DNA from: Trichomonas tenax
Lineage: Eukaryota > Parabasalia > Trichomonadida > Trichomonadidae
Reading direction: 5' to 3'
DNA: 64,000 nt
Assembly (NCBI GenBank): GCA_023091735.1
Contig: JALKBU010000003.1
Span: forward strand, 1-64,000
In this document: piece by piece, positions 17,858 through 29,459 of the stretch
Layout of the letters: each line of letters starts with the position of its first letter
How positions within the stretch are numbered: the stretch's first letter is position 1
Position numbers and translations under genes: made by a program
Notes under the pieces: model-generated
Told to the model about the DNA's origin: nothing
The model's database searches: none
The model's input: only the letters and a program-made list of their open reading frames with translations

Positions 17858-19090
17858 AGTGTTGTGTGAAAAGCGGATTTTTGAATTTGCTTTGTCATTC
17901 AAAATATGCAGATGATAGGTTTTTACTGGATATTCATCCATCCTAACAGATAATATTACAAATGGTAGCCCAAATCAATATAATGTTTCACAATCAAATG
18001 AGATTAATTGAATTCATATAATGATGATGTTCAAATGATATCAAATTTAATGTGAATCCAGGTGAAGGAATACATTGATGTTGCTATTGCAGGAAACATG
18101 TGCTAGTAAGCAGAATAACTTTGAGTTGTGATTGAATTTTGATTTAGTACAAAACCAAGTGATATTATAAAATGCTCAACAGACACTGCATATCAACAAC
18201 ATAGATAATCAAGATATAAGGTAACAATGATGTTTACACATGCAATGATTGATTTTCAAACTGAATCGGAAGTATAGAAATGTGTTATTTTATATCTATT
18301 GCAATTAATCAATAATGTAATGCATTGGTGAATCAATACACCTGCTTGATGAGCTCGTTTCACATAATGTGTTCGATCAATCTTCATCTGAAATATTATT
18401 AAAAGAGAAGGCAAGTATAGTGAAAATTCATTACATATGATCAAAATAAATCATATATGTTATTGTTGGATGATTTTATTGCATTTAGAAATTTTCGTCG
18501 ATTTATAAATACTGTTTTGATGGAAATATCTATAGGTATAATATTACAAACTAGTACTATTGTATTTCTATGATAATAAACACTTTCTTTAAATCAAAAT
18601 CGAAGATTTTGTTTTCGTATTTTGCTTATTAATGATTTACAATGTGTACTTTTGGTACTAATAGTTGTACTCTATTCTATAAATCTATATTTTCCAATAT
18701 TAGTTGAACAATGACGTTTCAATACTGATATACGATTTGTATTTCAAGACTGAATTCGTTATATTTCGCACAACTCTTAAATTTTGTTTTTGTTGAGAAT
18801 TAAATGCTATTAGATAATATTAAGAAGAAAAATGAGAACTATTGAGAATATAACAAAATGCAGTATGTTCTGATGCAATTCCCATGGGAGGTTGAAGTAT
18901 GAAGTAATTGTCGAGCCTTGAACTTGATCAAAGAAATAAGATCAATTTGTTTTGCTTTAGCGCTTTATTTATAGGCATTGTTTGCAGTGCTGTTCGTTAT
19001 CAATCTTTTATAAGAGCTAAAACTCTCATATTTCTTTTCAACAGAAAGTTTGCTGAACAAGCAAACCATCGTTAAAAAAAATCATTTGTT
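17858..19090. other. Intergenic, no gene seen
   Basis: About 1.2 kb of AT-rich sequence between MLH1 and the bromodomain-like gene. No long ORF, repeat family copy or promoter-like octamer stood out. Confidence 0.5.
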
Positions 19091-19549
19091 ATGAATGAAT
19101 ACCTCCATCACAGAATACTTCAAATTGTAGAATCTCTGATTGGATGGTCAGTTTGTTCACAGTTCGCGAGCTCGGCAGTGAGCCAAGACCCTACTCCATT
19201 GGATTTGTTTATTGTTCCTGAGAAAAAATTCGATTTAAATACAATCAAAACGAAATGCGAAAGCAAAGAGTATAAATCACTTAAAGAATTCAAAGGTGAT
19301 GTCAATAAAGTACTCTCAACAGGAATGGAGAACAAATCAAAAGATAATTTTCAATGTATTATGGCACAAGAAGCTGCTTTGTGGTTTAATAACAAAATAG
19401 ACAACCTTCCACGCAACGCTGAACAAGAATGGAGAGCTAAAATAGCAAAACAAGTTGCAAAAATTGATGAACTGCTAAAATTCAATCCACTTAATAATCC
19501 ACCGACTGCAAAACAGATAAAGGAAGCGTTTGCAAAACTACCACAGTGA
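19091..19549 (+). CDS. Small bromodomain-like protein
   Basis: A 152-residue protein. The order PLDLFIVPEKKFDLNTIKTK, then EYKSLKEFKGDVNKVLSTG, then a final helix with AALWFNNKI follows a bromodomain (ZA loop, helix B, helix C). The usual acetyl-lysine-contacting Asn would fall near residues 77-82 but is not clear. Short single-bromodomain proteins occur in trichomonads. The protein may bind acetylated histones, but the binding pocket is too divergent to be sure. The tail after residue 110 is a charged helix. Start at the ATG at 19091. Confidence 0.5.
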   Translation: MNEYLHHRILQIVESLIGWSVCSQFASSAVSQDPTPLDLFIVPEKKFDLNTIKTKCESKEYKSLKEFKGDVNKVLSTGMENKSKDNFQCIMAQEAALWFNNKIDNLPRNAEQEWRAKIAKQVAKIDELLKFNPLNNPPTAKQIKEAFAKLPQ

Positions 19550-20224
19550 TTATCTCATATTTTATTTTATATGAATTTGTATTTTGTTCATTATTTGTTT
19601 AGTATCACGCCTTGTAAATACGGGTGTTGTTTTAGAGCTTTTTCGAAATCAAGCATAGTGTGAATTTAAGAATAACTCTTTCCTTTATATTGATTCAAGT
19701 ATGAATATGAGCTTCTAGTTAGCAGCTTTCGTTCATCTCATATATTATTGATATATTATTTGATGTAGGCTATGCTATATGAGTTTCAAGGTATTGAGCA
19801 GTAAAAATATTTTATTGAAGATATTTGGGACTTTACCAATAGATTTAGCTTCCAAACTTCGTATATACAATTACACAAGAACGTACAATATAATTCCAAA
19901 ATATTTTTGAAATCTATAAAACAGAAGTTTCAATTTCGTAACTTTAAGAATAATGAACTAATTTACAACTTTTCAAATATTAAATCTTAAAATAATGACA
20001 AATTTACAATCAACAACATATAGAAATATCAAATTTAAAGCAAAATAAAATTTTAAAATTTGACCAATTTTACAACTTTTCAAAAGTCGAAAATATATAA
20101 AATATAGAATATACATATGATGAGTAATTTATATTTTTATTTAATATAGAATAAGCAAAACTGATGATAGGTTTGTTAATTATACAATATGTAGATCCCA
20201 AAAATGCAATAAAAGCAGAAACAC
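19550..20224. other. Intergenic, no gene seen
   Basis: AT-rich spacer with several short stretches rich in AAATTT. Nothing nameable was seen except the promoter motif at its right end. Confidence 0.5.
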
Positions 20225-20234
20225 GAAAGTGACA
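20225..20234 (+). promoter_or_regulatory. GAAAGTGACA motif at the VPS9-domain gene
   Basis: The motif ends five bases before the ATG at 20240. It is the AAAAGTGA type in the direction of the gene. Confidence 0.5.
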
Positions 20235-20239
20235 AAAAA

Positions 20240-21889
20240 ATGGATATTCTCTTCAATGACACTTCTTCGACGAAGAAAAAGAAGTCACAACTTGCGTCGA
20301 AGAAAACAGGTTTTTCGCAGTCCAAAGTATCATCCAACGGAGCTTTAGACCTTTTTTCTGCCGACGATTTATTTTCGACAAAATCTAAAGAGAAAAAGAA
20401 CGAAATCATTGTTCAGCCTATAAAGAGGGACAGCTCAAAGGAAAACTTAGCGAAATCTAAAGACCCAAACGACGTTATTTACTCATTTTTACGCCAACAC
20501 CCAGAAATCGAGGAATTCGTGCGAATGTCACCTTTTGCAGCTTTCAATATCCCAGGAGAGGATGCACGCAAGGAATTAAACGCTATTATTTCAACGGAAG
20601 CACAAAGATTTGAATTAATTACGCCAATCGTCTTCAATGCGCAGACTAAGGTCGATAAACAGATAGAGAAGGTCAAGAAGAAGTATCTCGTGCAATATGT
20701 GCCGCTTGGCGCAACTTTGACACGAAAAGGTCTTCACAGCCTCTCCTACAGCCTTAGAATTGATAAACTCGATCTTTGCAAGAAGCATGTCGACAAGGTG
20801 TTCGAAACAGTCCAGTTCATTGGAAATTTGATTAACATTTTCTCGAATAATCCTGTGACGTTAGAATTAAAGATTAGTGTTTCTCTGATCGAGTCCACAC
20901 TCAACGAGTTCGAGCAGAAGGACCCAGAGTACCAGAAGATGACGAGTGTCATACATTTTGTTGACAAGGAGCTGAGAAAATCCGACATCATTGATTATAC
21001 ATGGCCAACAATCAGATCTATCGTTGCGAAGATATTCAATCCACTTACAGGCTATTTCAGCGATCAGGGAGATGCTGAAGGGCTGTTTAAATTATTAATT
21101 CAAAATCTTCCAAATGAAATGAAAGCTAACATCGAAAAGAGGATTGCAATCTCCATCAGTCGCCCTGACGCTGTCGGAAAGGCCATTCTCGCTCAATCAA
21201 ACGAGTTGATGAAACATCTCGAAATCGATTCCGAACAGAACCTCCAATACATGTTCATCCTCTTCGCACGCTACTTCTTCGCACAGATTTACGAACAGAA
21301 GATCGGACCGAATATTTTCAACGCAAATATTTCATTCTTCACGAGCAGAATTCTTTCTCTACGCAAACTGACACCAATCGGATTCGGATTCTCCGGGAAC
21401 TTCCTCCCAGAGAAGCTGAAGAGTCTGCAGCTCGAGCTGTATCCGAAGGAGAACCCATACAAGGAAGCCATCGGATGTTTCCAGCTTCTTCAGTTCCAGA
21501 CGTGTCCATTGGACTTCTGCAAGGCTGTCCACGACGCTCTCAAGACTATTCAATCTGTAGCGTCAGAGATCTCTTTCCAGATAAAGACCGACGCAAGCCA
21601 TGGCAAAGTGTACGCGAAGAGCGATCACTTGCTTTGCCTCGATGACTTGTTCGATATATCTTTGCTGGTTTTGATCCTCGCTGCTCCCGTCAGCCTTAAG
21701 GCGATGGTTGAGGAGTTCGAGCCATTCATTGAGTCACTGGAGATGACAGCTGACTTAGAATTCGCGTTCACAAACATCTCAGCAATGGTGAGACATATCT
21801 GTGAGATGGACATCACGAAATTCATCGATGCGGCAAAGGAGAGGAGTGAGCAGTTCATTGACATCGACCCTCTGAGGATCCTCTCCTAA
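20240..21889 (+). CDS. VPS9-domain protein (Rab5-type GEF)
   Basis: A 549-residue protein. The first 70 residues are Ser/Lys-rich and probably disordered (DLFSADDLFSTKS). A long helical region follows, then a VPS9 domain at about 390-520: CPLDFCKAVHDALKTI, SDHLLCLDDLFDISLLVLI (the position of the conserved Asp-Asp loop and helix), AAPVSLKAMVEEFEPF, and LEFAFTNISAMVRHI. VPS9 domains exchange nucleotide on Rab5-family GTPases at early endosomes. This N-terminal and C-terminal layout is typical of trichomonad VPS9 proteins. The start is the ATG directly after the promoter-like motif. Confidence 0.78.
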   Translation: MDILFNDTSSTKKKKSQLASKKTGFSQSKVSSNGALDLFSADDLFSTKSKEKKNEIIVQPIKRDSSKENLAKSKDPNDVIYSFLRQHPEIEEFVRMSPFAAFNIPGEDARKELNAIISTEAQRFELITPIVFNAQTKVDKQIEKVKKKYLVQYVPLGATLTRKGLHSLSYSLRIDKLDLCKKHVDKVFETVQFIGNLINIFSNNPVTLELKISVSLIESTLNEFEQKDPEYQKMTSVIHFVDKELRKSDIIDYTWPTIRSIVAKIFNPLTGYFSDQGDAEGLFKLLIQNLPNEMKANIEKRIAISISRPDAVGKAILAQSNELMKHLEIDSEQNLQYMFILFARYFFAQIYEQKIGPNIFNANISFFTSRILSLRKLTPIGFGFSGNFLPEKLKSLQLELYPKENPYKEAIGCFQLLQFQTCPLDFCKAVHDALKTIQSVASEISFQIKTDASHGKVYAKSDHLLCLDDLFDISLLVLILAAPVSLKAMVEEFEPFIESLEMTADLEFAFTNISAMVRHICEMDITKFIDAAKERSEQFIDIDPLRILS

Positions 21890-21973
21890 TTTATATCTGA
21901 TAAATGTATAAATCTCTTCTTTACATATATATGAAAAAATAGCGAATTTATTGATAGAATAAACATAATATTT

Positions 21974-23326
21974 TTAACCTGTTGGAAGAACCATTTCTTC
22001 ATCAAATCCACCAACAAAAATATCATCAATATTGGCATCATACCAGTGGCTCAATGCAACAGCTTGGCTCTCTGATTCATCCATTTCTGTTGCGAGAAGA
22101 GCTGCTGTTTGAAGTTGCTCATCTTTTCCTTCTAAGAACTTTTTTGCTCTCCTTCTGAAAGCTGTTCCTAATGATTCCAAAAACTGTGGTGGCTCCATCT
22201 CTCCTGATACTCCAACATCCTTGAAAATGAATGGCCATCTTGCAACTTCCTTAGATAAAGGCAATATGTCATCTTGCATAACAAGTAATGCACGGCAAAT
22301 TGACCAGTCTGGGATGTACTCGACTGGTACTCCACGCCACTTGTGTGTTCCATCGAGCATCTCGTCGATGAATTGTTTATCATTTGCATACAAAGCAGGA
22401 ACAGCAGCAAGAAGCATGAAATCTTTTGCATCACCACCTGTGATGTAAATGCCGAAGCGCCACAAAGCTGTTGCCGTCTCAAAGCAGCATCTGCGGAATG
22501 CGAATTGAGCCAAGAACTTGATGAGATTGAGGAATTCTTCATAAGCTGGTGATTCGACAATTCTGCATTTCATCGGATCGAATGTTGGTGGCAAAGCTTG
22601 CTGGAGCACATAGAAACCTCTAAGGCAGACTTCTGTTGCTCTATCGAACTCTCTGTTGAAAAGAAGTTGATCGCAAAGCACAGGAATCGTTAATGGTGAC
22701 ATCGGGAATTGAAGACCCATATCTAAGATACTTTGAACGTCATCCATCCTCTTGAATGCGTTAAATACAGAAACCTGCTCTTTGGCATCGTCTGAGAAGT
22801 CTATTGTGTATGTGATGTCATCGAGTTGATTAAATTTGAAGAATTGTGGGAATGGAGAAGGCCATGTTTTCTTTTTGCCAATGAATCTGTTGGATGATGC
22901 AGCCTTTGGAATTTTCAAGTATTCATCGTAAGCGTTTGTTTTTAGAATAGTTTTGAGTTCTCTTGCGAAATTTAAGTTGCTAATTGGGAAAGTTTTCTGT
23001 TCAGTTTGACTCTGCTGCTTTGGTTCAGCCTTTTTCTTTGCCATTTCTAATGCTAAAGCATCAAATTCTGCATCTTCATCAACTTCTTGTTTCTTTCCTT
23101 TCTGTTTTCCTTTCTTTGCTGGCGGAGGAGGCTTTGGTGTCACTTTCGGAACGGGTGCTGGTGGAGGAGGTGCAACATCCTCTTCATCTTCCTCGGCCAA
23201 AAGATCAAAATCAAACTTTTTCTCGTTGACATCGTCTATCTGATCCTCTTCTTCGATTTGCTCCGGCAGAGCCTTTTTGTTTTTATTCATTTGCTCACGA
23301 AGCCATTTGATTTGACGGCTGGACAT
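21974..23326 (-). CDS. TCF25: TCF25/RQC1 family protein (ribosome quality control)
   Basis: A 450-residue protein. The N-terminus MSSRQIKWLREQ is followed by acidic, proline-rich and lysine-rich low-complexity segments (FDLLAEEDEED; K-rich at about 70-85). A helical-repeat body then follows from about residue 160, with FNAFKRMDDVQSILDMGLQFPMSPLTIPVLCDQLLF, an FDRATEVCLRGFYVLQQA step and an FAFRRCCFETATALW step. This matches the TCF25 domain, including the L-x-x-x-P-x-x-x-x-x-L-x-Q step. In yeast Rqc1 is a subunit of the complex that clears stalled nascent chains. The C-terminus is an acidic tail. The gene ends convergent with the VPS9 gene, 84 bases apart. Confidence 0.75.
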   Translation of the reverse strand: MSSRQIKWLREQMNKNKKALPEQIEEEDQIDDVNEKKFDFDLLAEEDEEDVAPPPPAPVPKVTPKPPPPAKKGKQKGKKQEVDEDAEFDALALEMAKKKAEPKQQSQTEQKTFPISNLNFARELKTILKTNAYDEYLKIPKAASSNRFIGKKKTWPSPFPQFFKFNQLDDITYTIDFSDDAKEQVSVFNAFKRMDDVQSILDMGLQFPMSPLTIPVLCDQLLFNREFDRATEVCLRGFYVLQQALPPTFDPMKCRIVESPAYEEFLNLIKFLAQFAFRRCCFETATALWRFGIYITGGDAKDFMLLAAVPALYANDKQFIDEMLDGTHKWRGVPVEYIPDWSICRALLVMQDDILPLSKEVARWPFIFKDVGVSGEMEPPQFLESLGTAFRRRAKKFLEGKDEQLQTAALLATEMDESESQAVALSHWYDANIDDIFVGGFDEEMVLPTG

Positions 23327-23353
23327 GAAAATGAAAGTTTGATGGAAATTTTG

Positions 23354-23361
23354 TCACTTTT
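23354..23361 (-). promoter_or_regulatory. AAAAGTGA motif upstream of TCF25
   Basis: Read with the gene it is AAAAGTGACAAAA, about 28 bases before the ATG. A second copy, AAAAGTGC, lies at 23372-23379. Confidence 0.45.
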
Positions 23362-23992
23362 AAAAAATTTAGCACTTTTCAACTACTGCATCCATAACTA
23401 ATGGAGATTATCCAAACAAAAATTTTTTTAACCACTATCATTTCTCACACAGGTCCCACATCTTCTATAAAGACAAACAATGACATATAATACTACATAT
23501 GTCGAATACGTAAAACTTTTGGAATGCCCTTTATTCATGTTTTCATTTCAAAAATACCAACATGCGGATAAACTTGGAGTGTTCTTTATTCGTGTTACAT
23601 CAGATATGGATAAACCTTTCAATATTAGACTCACGTGTGCACCAAACCAATGACAGCAAAAATGAACCATTTTGCAACATAAATGATCTCATAAGTTTGA
23701 ATCACACATGAGGCTAACATATTCATCCTTATATCAGTATTGTATGCTTGCTAGATGTTGCATGGAATGCTTCTTTGAATTTTGCATGAACTATAGTTCT
23801 AAATACATGATTCACATAACAGTAGTATGGATTGTATTGATTCATATAGGTTATTAAACAGCTTGTTATATTATTGAATAAAATCCAATCTTTTCGAGAC
23901 ATTCATCATCAGTAGAATTATATCGATACTGTCCAAGACATATATGTAGTATCGTAAAGAGATGGTTCAATTTAATTAGTTAATCATGTTTG

Positions 23993-24029
23993 ATGTTCTT
24001 AGAGAAGATTCTTTACAATCTAAGAACAT
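23993..24029. repeat. 11-bp perfect inverted repeat
   Basis: ATGTTCTTAGA at 23993-24003 and TCTAAGAACAT at 24019-24029 with a 15-base loop. Confidence 0.7.
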
Positions 24030-24718
24030 GAAAATGAATGATAGAGTTTTGATAACATGTCTTTTGCTAAAAAATGAATGAAATGCGACTAATTACATGA
24101 AATTTAGACACTACATAATGTGCTGCATCCAACGCCATAAAGAGGTGGAATATTTACACGAAAAAGTATCAATTGATGTTGTAGCCAATAAGTTCACTGA
24201 TGGATATGTACGAGCCTCGGTTGCTCATTCTTCGAGTTCAAGGACAGTCAGATGTTTATGTTCCGGAAGTTCAAGGGTCAAATGTTGGTTTTCGCTTTTC
24301 CATTTTCATTGATCGTTTACACTGAAAAGATGTTAATGATGATTTGACAAATATAAACCATTTACCATATTTCAATATCATTTCCAGAGGTTTCCTACAT
24401 TTCCCTTGCTGAAATGAAATTGCACTCTGACTTATCACGCCAGGAAGGTCCAGTTTTTGTTACAAAGGTCATAACCCGGGCCCCTTATGTTTACAAATTA
24501 ATTTGACCAAACTCAATTTTTAAACAGAGGACAGTCTCGTAGCATCAAACGAGAGTGTAAAACTCCGTTTAAATATGTGGTTGTGTGACACATAGGAAAT
24601 ATAACATTGATGTTCCTTGATATCTAAGAAGTTTACTCTATATCGGTCCCGAACTTTGAATTGTTGGATGTTCAGCTGCATCATCAATTCAAATCAGATA
24701 GTTCTGCAAACTTACAAT

Positions 24719-24781
24719 AACTAACAGATAATCTTAATGATAAAGGGCGGGTTCTACCTTTATTCAATATATCTGTTAGTT
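24719..24781. repeat. 12-bp inverted repeat with nested stem
   Basis: AACTAACAGATA at 24719-24730 and TATCTGTTAGTT at 24770-24781 are exact complements. An inner GATAAAGG/CCTTTATT pairing adds a second stem, so the whole 63 bases could fold into one hairpin. Confidence 0.65.
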
Positions 24782-25322
24782 AGTATGGTTCGAGACCTGT
24801 ATCTTTGAAGGCAAATCACCATTGCTGATCTGAAGCTCTATCGATGCCAGAGACTTTTGATCTCACAGGGAAATCAGCAATCACCGTGCACCTTGCTGTA
24901 TAACTTTGCCTGATTTTTGATAACGCCAGATTACTAATAACGTCATTTGAAGATTTCATCTCATACGAGAACCATTGAGATACTCATCAATATGATGCTA
25001 TGCAGGATATTTTCATTTCCTCGGTGCTGACGTTATTATTAATCGACTTTGAAGAGTTGTTTTGAAATTCTCTCTTAAACAACACTGATTGCCACAACGG
25101 CTCAATGCTTATCTCGAGACTGACGTTATTTCTACACAATTTGAAGATTTGTTTTGAATTTCATCATCGAACTTATGATATTCTCTCTTCAAGATCGCAT
25201 TATGTTAATTGTTCTTAATGCAAACGTCACAATTTCACATCAAGCACAATTAAAAATTATCAAACAAAACTAATATTGTTATATTTCGTTTTAATAATAA
25301 ACAAACATACTTATATCATATT

Positions 25323-26267
25323 TCATTTTGAGTTCAAAAACTTAGCAATACTATTTCTTGGTAAGTCCATCTGAGGATGATTCTTCATTGACTCATTCTC
25401 CAGACTTGCGAGCGATGTTCGAACGATTCTTCCACCCTGTGCACTAAACAAATAGCCACTTGCTGCCGTAAAGAATGGCTTAGACTTACTCTTTGCTTTG
25501 ATCTCGTATTCGAGGCATCTCAAACTTGTTTCGCCTTTTTCATTGACGCAATAAAATGTTATTACGCCCATTTCGCGATTGACATTGAGGGGCACTAACA
25601 TTGTCATTGGTGTGTTATTTGTGTTTGTGAATTGTGCGACTAATGCTTTATCTGATAATATTGCGACCTGACCATTAGTTAATGCAGCCAAGCAGCCACA
25701 TGAATCAGGTATAGGCGTGATGTAGTTTATGTTCGAATGCATGTTGATTGTTGAAACGAATTTCGTATCGAGATCAATAATTGAAACTTTTTGTCTTACA
25801 TCAGAAGCAAAAAGTTTCTCGCCACAGATGCACATTGCAGTAACATTGAACTGCATGTTATATGCAAAAACGTGAATTCCCTTATGATTCCACACATTAA
25901 TCGTTGAATCATTTCCTGTTGACAAGAAAAGAACAGATTTATCACGGCTGGGGATAACATGTGTCACTTCACTTTTATGTGCACGTGATGCTCCTGGAGT
26001 CGAAAAAGATTGTAATAAATTTAATGAAATGTCGAATTCTGAAATTGTTCCGTTCTTAAAGCCAATAATCCAGCCACCCCTTGGTGAAACACACCAAGCT
26101 GTCGGTGTTAGACTTAAATTGAGCGTAGTTTTATAATTATTAATCGAATGAACAGCGACATAACCGGATTTATCTATAACCAAAATATTATTTCCGCTTT
26201 CGTTCGCTTGCATTCCGATTATTGAAGAAGCCACATTTCCATAATTAATAGAAAACCAAGATCCCAT
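25323..26267 (-). CDS. WD40-type beta-propeller protein
   Basis: 314 residues from the first real ATG (MGSWFSINYG). The frame opens 11 codons earlier, but only with a TTG. It shows repeated beta-propeller blades with GH/WD-like ends, the clearest being a blade with SEVTHVIPSRDKSVLFLSTG followed by DSTINVWNHKG, and another with TAWCVSPRGGWIIGFKNGTISEFD. There are about six or seven blades, with weak GH-WD signatures. It has no signal peptide or other domain. Probably an intracellular scaffold; the partner is unknown. The lineage-typical AAAAGTGA motif is absent, but GTCATGTAAAC and GCCACGTAAA lie upstream. Confidence 0.65.
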   Translation of the reverse strand: MGSWFSINYGNVASSIIGMQANESGNNILVIDKSGYVAVHSINNYKTTLNLSLTPTAWCVSPRGGWIIGFKNGTISEFDISLNLLQSFSTPGASRAHKSEVTHVIPSRDKSVLFLSTGNDSTINVWNHKGIHVFAYNMQFNVTAMCICGEKLFASDVRQKVSIIDLDTKFVSTINMHSNINYITPIPDSCGCLAALTNGQVAILSDKALVAQFTNTNNTPMTMLVPLNVNREMGVITFYCVNEKGETSLRCLEYEIKAKSKSKPFFTAASGYLFSAQGGRIVRTSLASLENESMKNHPQMDLPRNSIAKFLNSK

Positions 26268-26427
26268 TTCTTTTGGAAAATCTGACAATTTACGTGGCAA
26301 ATATGTTTACATGACAAAATATTTTTTTAATTATCATTTCTATTTCAAACTATAATCAGTTGTTTACTGATGTGCTTTGATTCTTTGACTTATAAATTCA
26401 TTTTAAAGCAATATAGAAATATTTATT

Positions 26428-27117
26428 TTACAATAATCCAGGGAAAATCTTTTGAATAAGGTCTTCTTTTTCAGGTCCATCTGCTAAAGCATCCTTCAAG
26501 TTAGCCTTATCTTCTTCTTTCATCTCGTAATCACCAATAAACTTTTTCATATGTGCAAGCTTGAATTGGTTGTTTTCTTTAGAGTTCTTAAGTGCCAGAG
26601 CATAAACTCTGACATCGAGAATATTAGATAATTTATCTACGTCGTATTCTTTGATATTTTCGCCAATAAGAACAGCAAAGAAGTTCAAAGTTTCATTTAA
26701 TTCGTTGCCATAGCATATTTCGCAATAATCCAACAAATTACTAGGATTAAATTTTTGTCTGAATATTTTCTCTATATCTTCCTGAAGTGCAGACACACCA
26801 TAAAATGCAGATATTGCGTAGATCTGCAAAAGTGTTTTATCATCTCGGTAATTGATTTTTCCATAGTACATCCAATGAATGACAGAGCGGACTAAATTTC
26901 CTGGGTTGTACTCTATTTCTACAGTTCCAGTCTCAGCCTCTGTCATTTGACCCGTAAACATGTTGTAAAAGAAAGTTGATGAATTTGCAAGAATAAGTTT
27001 ATGGGCTTTGATAGGAGGTTGGCCATCATGCAGCTGTATCTCGCAGTCTGAGTTTGTTGAGTTCTCGAGGAATTCCAAATAGTTGAAAATTGGCACATAA
27101 TTGATCTTTTGAAACAT
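26428..27117 (-). CDS. BTB/POZ domain protein
   Basis: 229 residues from the ATG at 27115-27117 (MFQKINY). I prefer this to the in-frame upstream codons at 27162-27165 because those lie inside or before the promoter-like motif at 27148-27157. BTB fold at about residues 22-120: SDCEIQLHDGQPPIKAHKLILANSS, FFYNMFTG, VIHWMYYGKINY, and LLQIYAISAFYGVSALQE. A C-terminal helical part resembles a short BACK-like region. It has no Kelch or MATH partner domain. BTB proteins often act as adaptors, for example for cullin-3 ligases; whether this one does cannot be told. Confidence 0.8.
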   Translation of the reverse strand: MFQKINYVPIFNYLEFLENSTNSDCEIQLHDGQPPIKAHKLILANSSTFFYNMFTGQMTEAETGTVEIEYNPGNLVRSVIHWMYYGKINYRDDKTLLQIYAISAFYGVSALQEDIEKIFRQKFNPSNLLDYCEICYGNELNETLNFFAVLIGENIKEYDVDKLSNILDVRVYALALKNSKENNQFKLAHMKKFIGDYEMKEEDKANLKDALADGPEKEDLIQKIFPGLL

Positions 27118-27147
27118 TATATTTTTTGAAACAAAAAAGCGAAGCAC

Positions 27148-27157
27148 AAAAAGTGAC
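27148..27157 (-). promoter_or_regulatory. TCACTTTT motif of the BTB gene
   Basis: Read with the gene it is GTCACTTTTT, about 30 bases before the ATG at 27117. It supports the shorter start. Confidence 0.5.
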
Positions 27158-27294
27158 AACATCATTTCGTCACTAATTTTAGAAATTAAAATACAAGACC
27201 AGCAACATAAGGATTAAATAAATAACAAGTTATTTTCGTAATATTTTTATTATCTATAAAATTAATATACAAAATTATGGGGAAACAAATATAA

Positions 27295-27615
27295 TCAATG
27301 CGGAGCAGTAGAGTTTTTCTTGTTTTCAAGCTGGACGAGAAGTAGTAAAGAGTTGTTATCTTGACCATATGTTTTGGCTAATTCCATTTCTTGATTTTCA
27401 ACCTTTTGTTTAAGCTCTTCGTACATTTTCTGCATTCTTTCGCGATATTCTGTTGGATTTTGTTCTGCTAATTTTATATTTGCAATTTTTGCTTCTAATT
27501 CTGAACAAAGAGCCTCATTTTGTGTCAAATCACGTTCCCAGTCGTTGTACACAGCCTCAATTTTGTCACAAGCTTCAATCTGTTCTTTTATTATTTGCTC
27601 TTCTGTCTTGGACAT
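27295..27615 (-). CDS. Small coiled-coil protein, unrecognised
   Basis: 106 residues, almost all charged helix (EEQIIKEQIEACDKIEAVYND..., MQKMYEELKQKVENQE). It has no domain I recognise. The ATG at 27615 follows an AAAAAAGTGTCAAA element about 28 bases upstream, which supports a real gene. A subunit of a larger helical complex is possible. Confidence 0.6.
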   Translation of the reverse strand: MSKTEEQIIKEQIEACDKIEAVYNDWERDLTQNEALCSELEAKIANIKLAEQNPTEYRERMQKMYEELKQKVENQEMELAKTYGQDNNSLLLLVQLENKKNSTAPH

Positions 27616-29459
27616 AATTTTTTTTGTTTACAAAAGTATTTGACACTTTTTTGACAAAAGTCATATCTCAACAAACGCCATAGTTAAATGCTTTCTCAAA
27701 CATTTTATACATATTTTTATTATGCCTATACTCTGGATAAGTCAAGAACGAAATTATATTGATATATAACGATTATTTTGGAATATTTTATTTTCACTAA
27801 TGAATTATCATATTTGTGATCAAAAATATTGCCAATTTCAATAGGTTTATTATGTCATTTAATAACGAAAGCCGAAAATAAAATATATAATGAAATTCTA
27901 AAAATATTATTATATTGTTTGAAATACATTATGTTTGTATAGAAAATAGCAATTATAAAATATAATAAACATATTCTAGTTTGAAACATAAATATACTAT
28001 AAACTAAATTTCCGAAACTAGAAGTGTATCAACTCTGGGGGTCAGAACCAGATCAAACATGTATGGGCAAATATAACTCTTATGTGATGTCATACATAGT
28101 TGTAGTGTTAAACATATATAATATCGTTTCATATTTTTCATTAACAATTTGATATCGGCTTATTATTGAGTAAATAGCAATATTTATTATAAATATATCA
28201 CATGCCAACAACATAGTAACATATTACAAATATTACAAGTTCCTAATTGAATAATTGTTCAGTATCTTAATTTATAAATACACGAAATCATTGCGGAGAC
28301 GACAATATGCATAAATGCATGCACATATTACATATTTTTAATGTGATACACCAAATTATACTCATAGCCTCCCAATGAATATGCTGAAATTATTGATTAA
28401 TAGAAATAAAGTATTCAAAAATAAAAACGATGGGAAAAAAATTAGCATCATATATACTATTTTATTAATGTAAACGGTGTCAAATAAATTGTGAAAAAAC
28501 GTGACTTTTAACCTTATTTACTTTTAAGAATATTGTTTATTATAACATTTACATAATGGAAATGCTAATTTTACCAATTTTGGCTGCTAAAAACCAAATT
28601 TGAGAGTTAAAACATTTCTCCAAAACTATAAATTTCATCCTCATTTTTCTCAAAATTGGACGTAGCGATTTTCATGATATTTGGTATGTATATTATAATG
28701 CTAATCTAAATGTCTTATTTTTATGCAAAAATAAATTTTACTATGCATTACGGATCGGAAATTGTCCAACCAGATTGTTCGGGGACTGGGACAAAATATA
28801 ACAACGTGCTTTTCTGACATGCAATTATTTTTGACATGTAAAGTCAGGATGTCAAAATAAAGGAAAGTGACGTGTTTGCGCGGGAAAAATGGAAAAGTGT
28901 CAATAGGTTGAAATGGATTGAACTCAATGTTGGAAGCTAAAGAAGACTTCATTGTGAGTAGTTGTGGCCTCATAGTGAAGGATGACCTGGTGATCTAGCA
29001 GAGATGCATCCAGATGTATATTCAACAGAAGCATGATTCGATGCATGGCGAGGTTGGCCTGAGACTTCCAAAGCCCTCGCGTGGCCAAGCCAGGCCCTAA
29101 CAAGAACCCACTTATTGATTCAATTTTTAATACACATTACATTTTCACTTTTGATATTAATATATTATTATTTTTTTTTTTCTATTTTTTATTTTTTTAC
29201 AGATACCTTTTTCATTTCAAGATTATTTTCATATTATTACTTATTCTCATAATTATTAATATATCATTAAATTCATAATTAATTGTTCTTGAATCATGAA
29301 TTAGACAATGTTTCCATGTTACTTTCATTTTATATATTGATTTATATTATTTAGATTCTCAATTCGATCCTTATATTCTTTGTAAAATTCGTTTTTTACT
29401 ACATTTTTATTTTTTATTTTTTTTATTTTTTTTTTTTTCTTTTTCTTCAAATTATTTGT

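Larger units (their letters stand above)
23327..25322. other. Intergenic region with hairpins and degenerate repeats
   Basis: About 2 kb without a gene. Hairpins are at 23993-24029 and 24719-24781. From about 24930 to 25160 there are three diverged copies of a unit containing ACGTTATT or its complement and TTTGAAGA-TTGTTTTGAA. Otherwise plain AT-rich DNA. Confidence 0.5.

Noticed and set aside
28701..28973. 90-codon minus-strand frame
   Set aside because: Contains copies of the TGACATGTAA motif and random-looking residues; no support as a gene.
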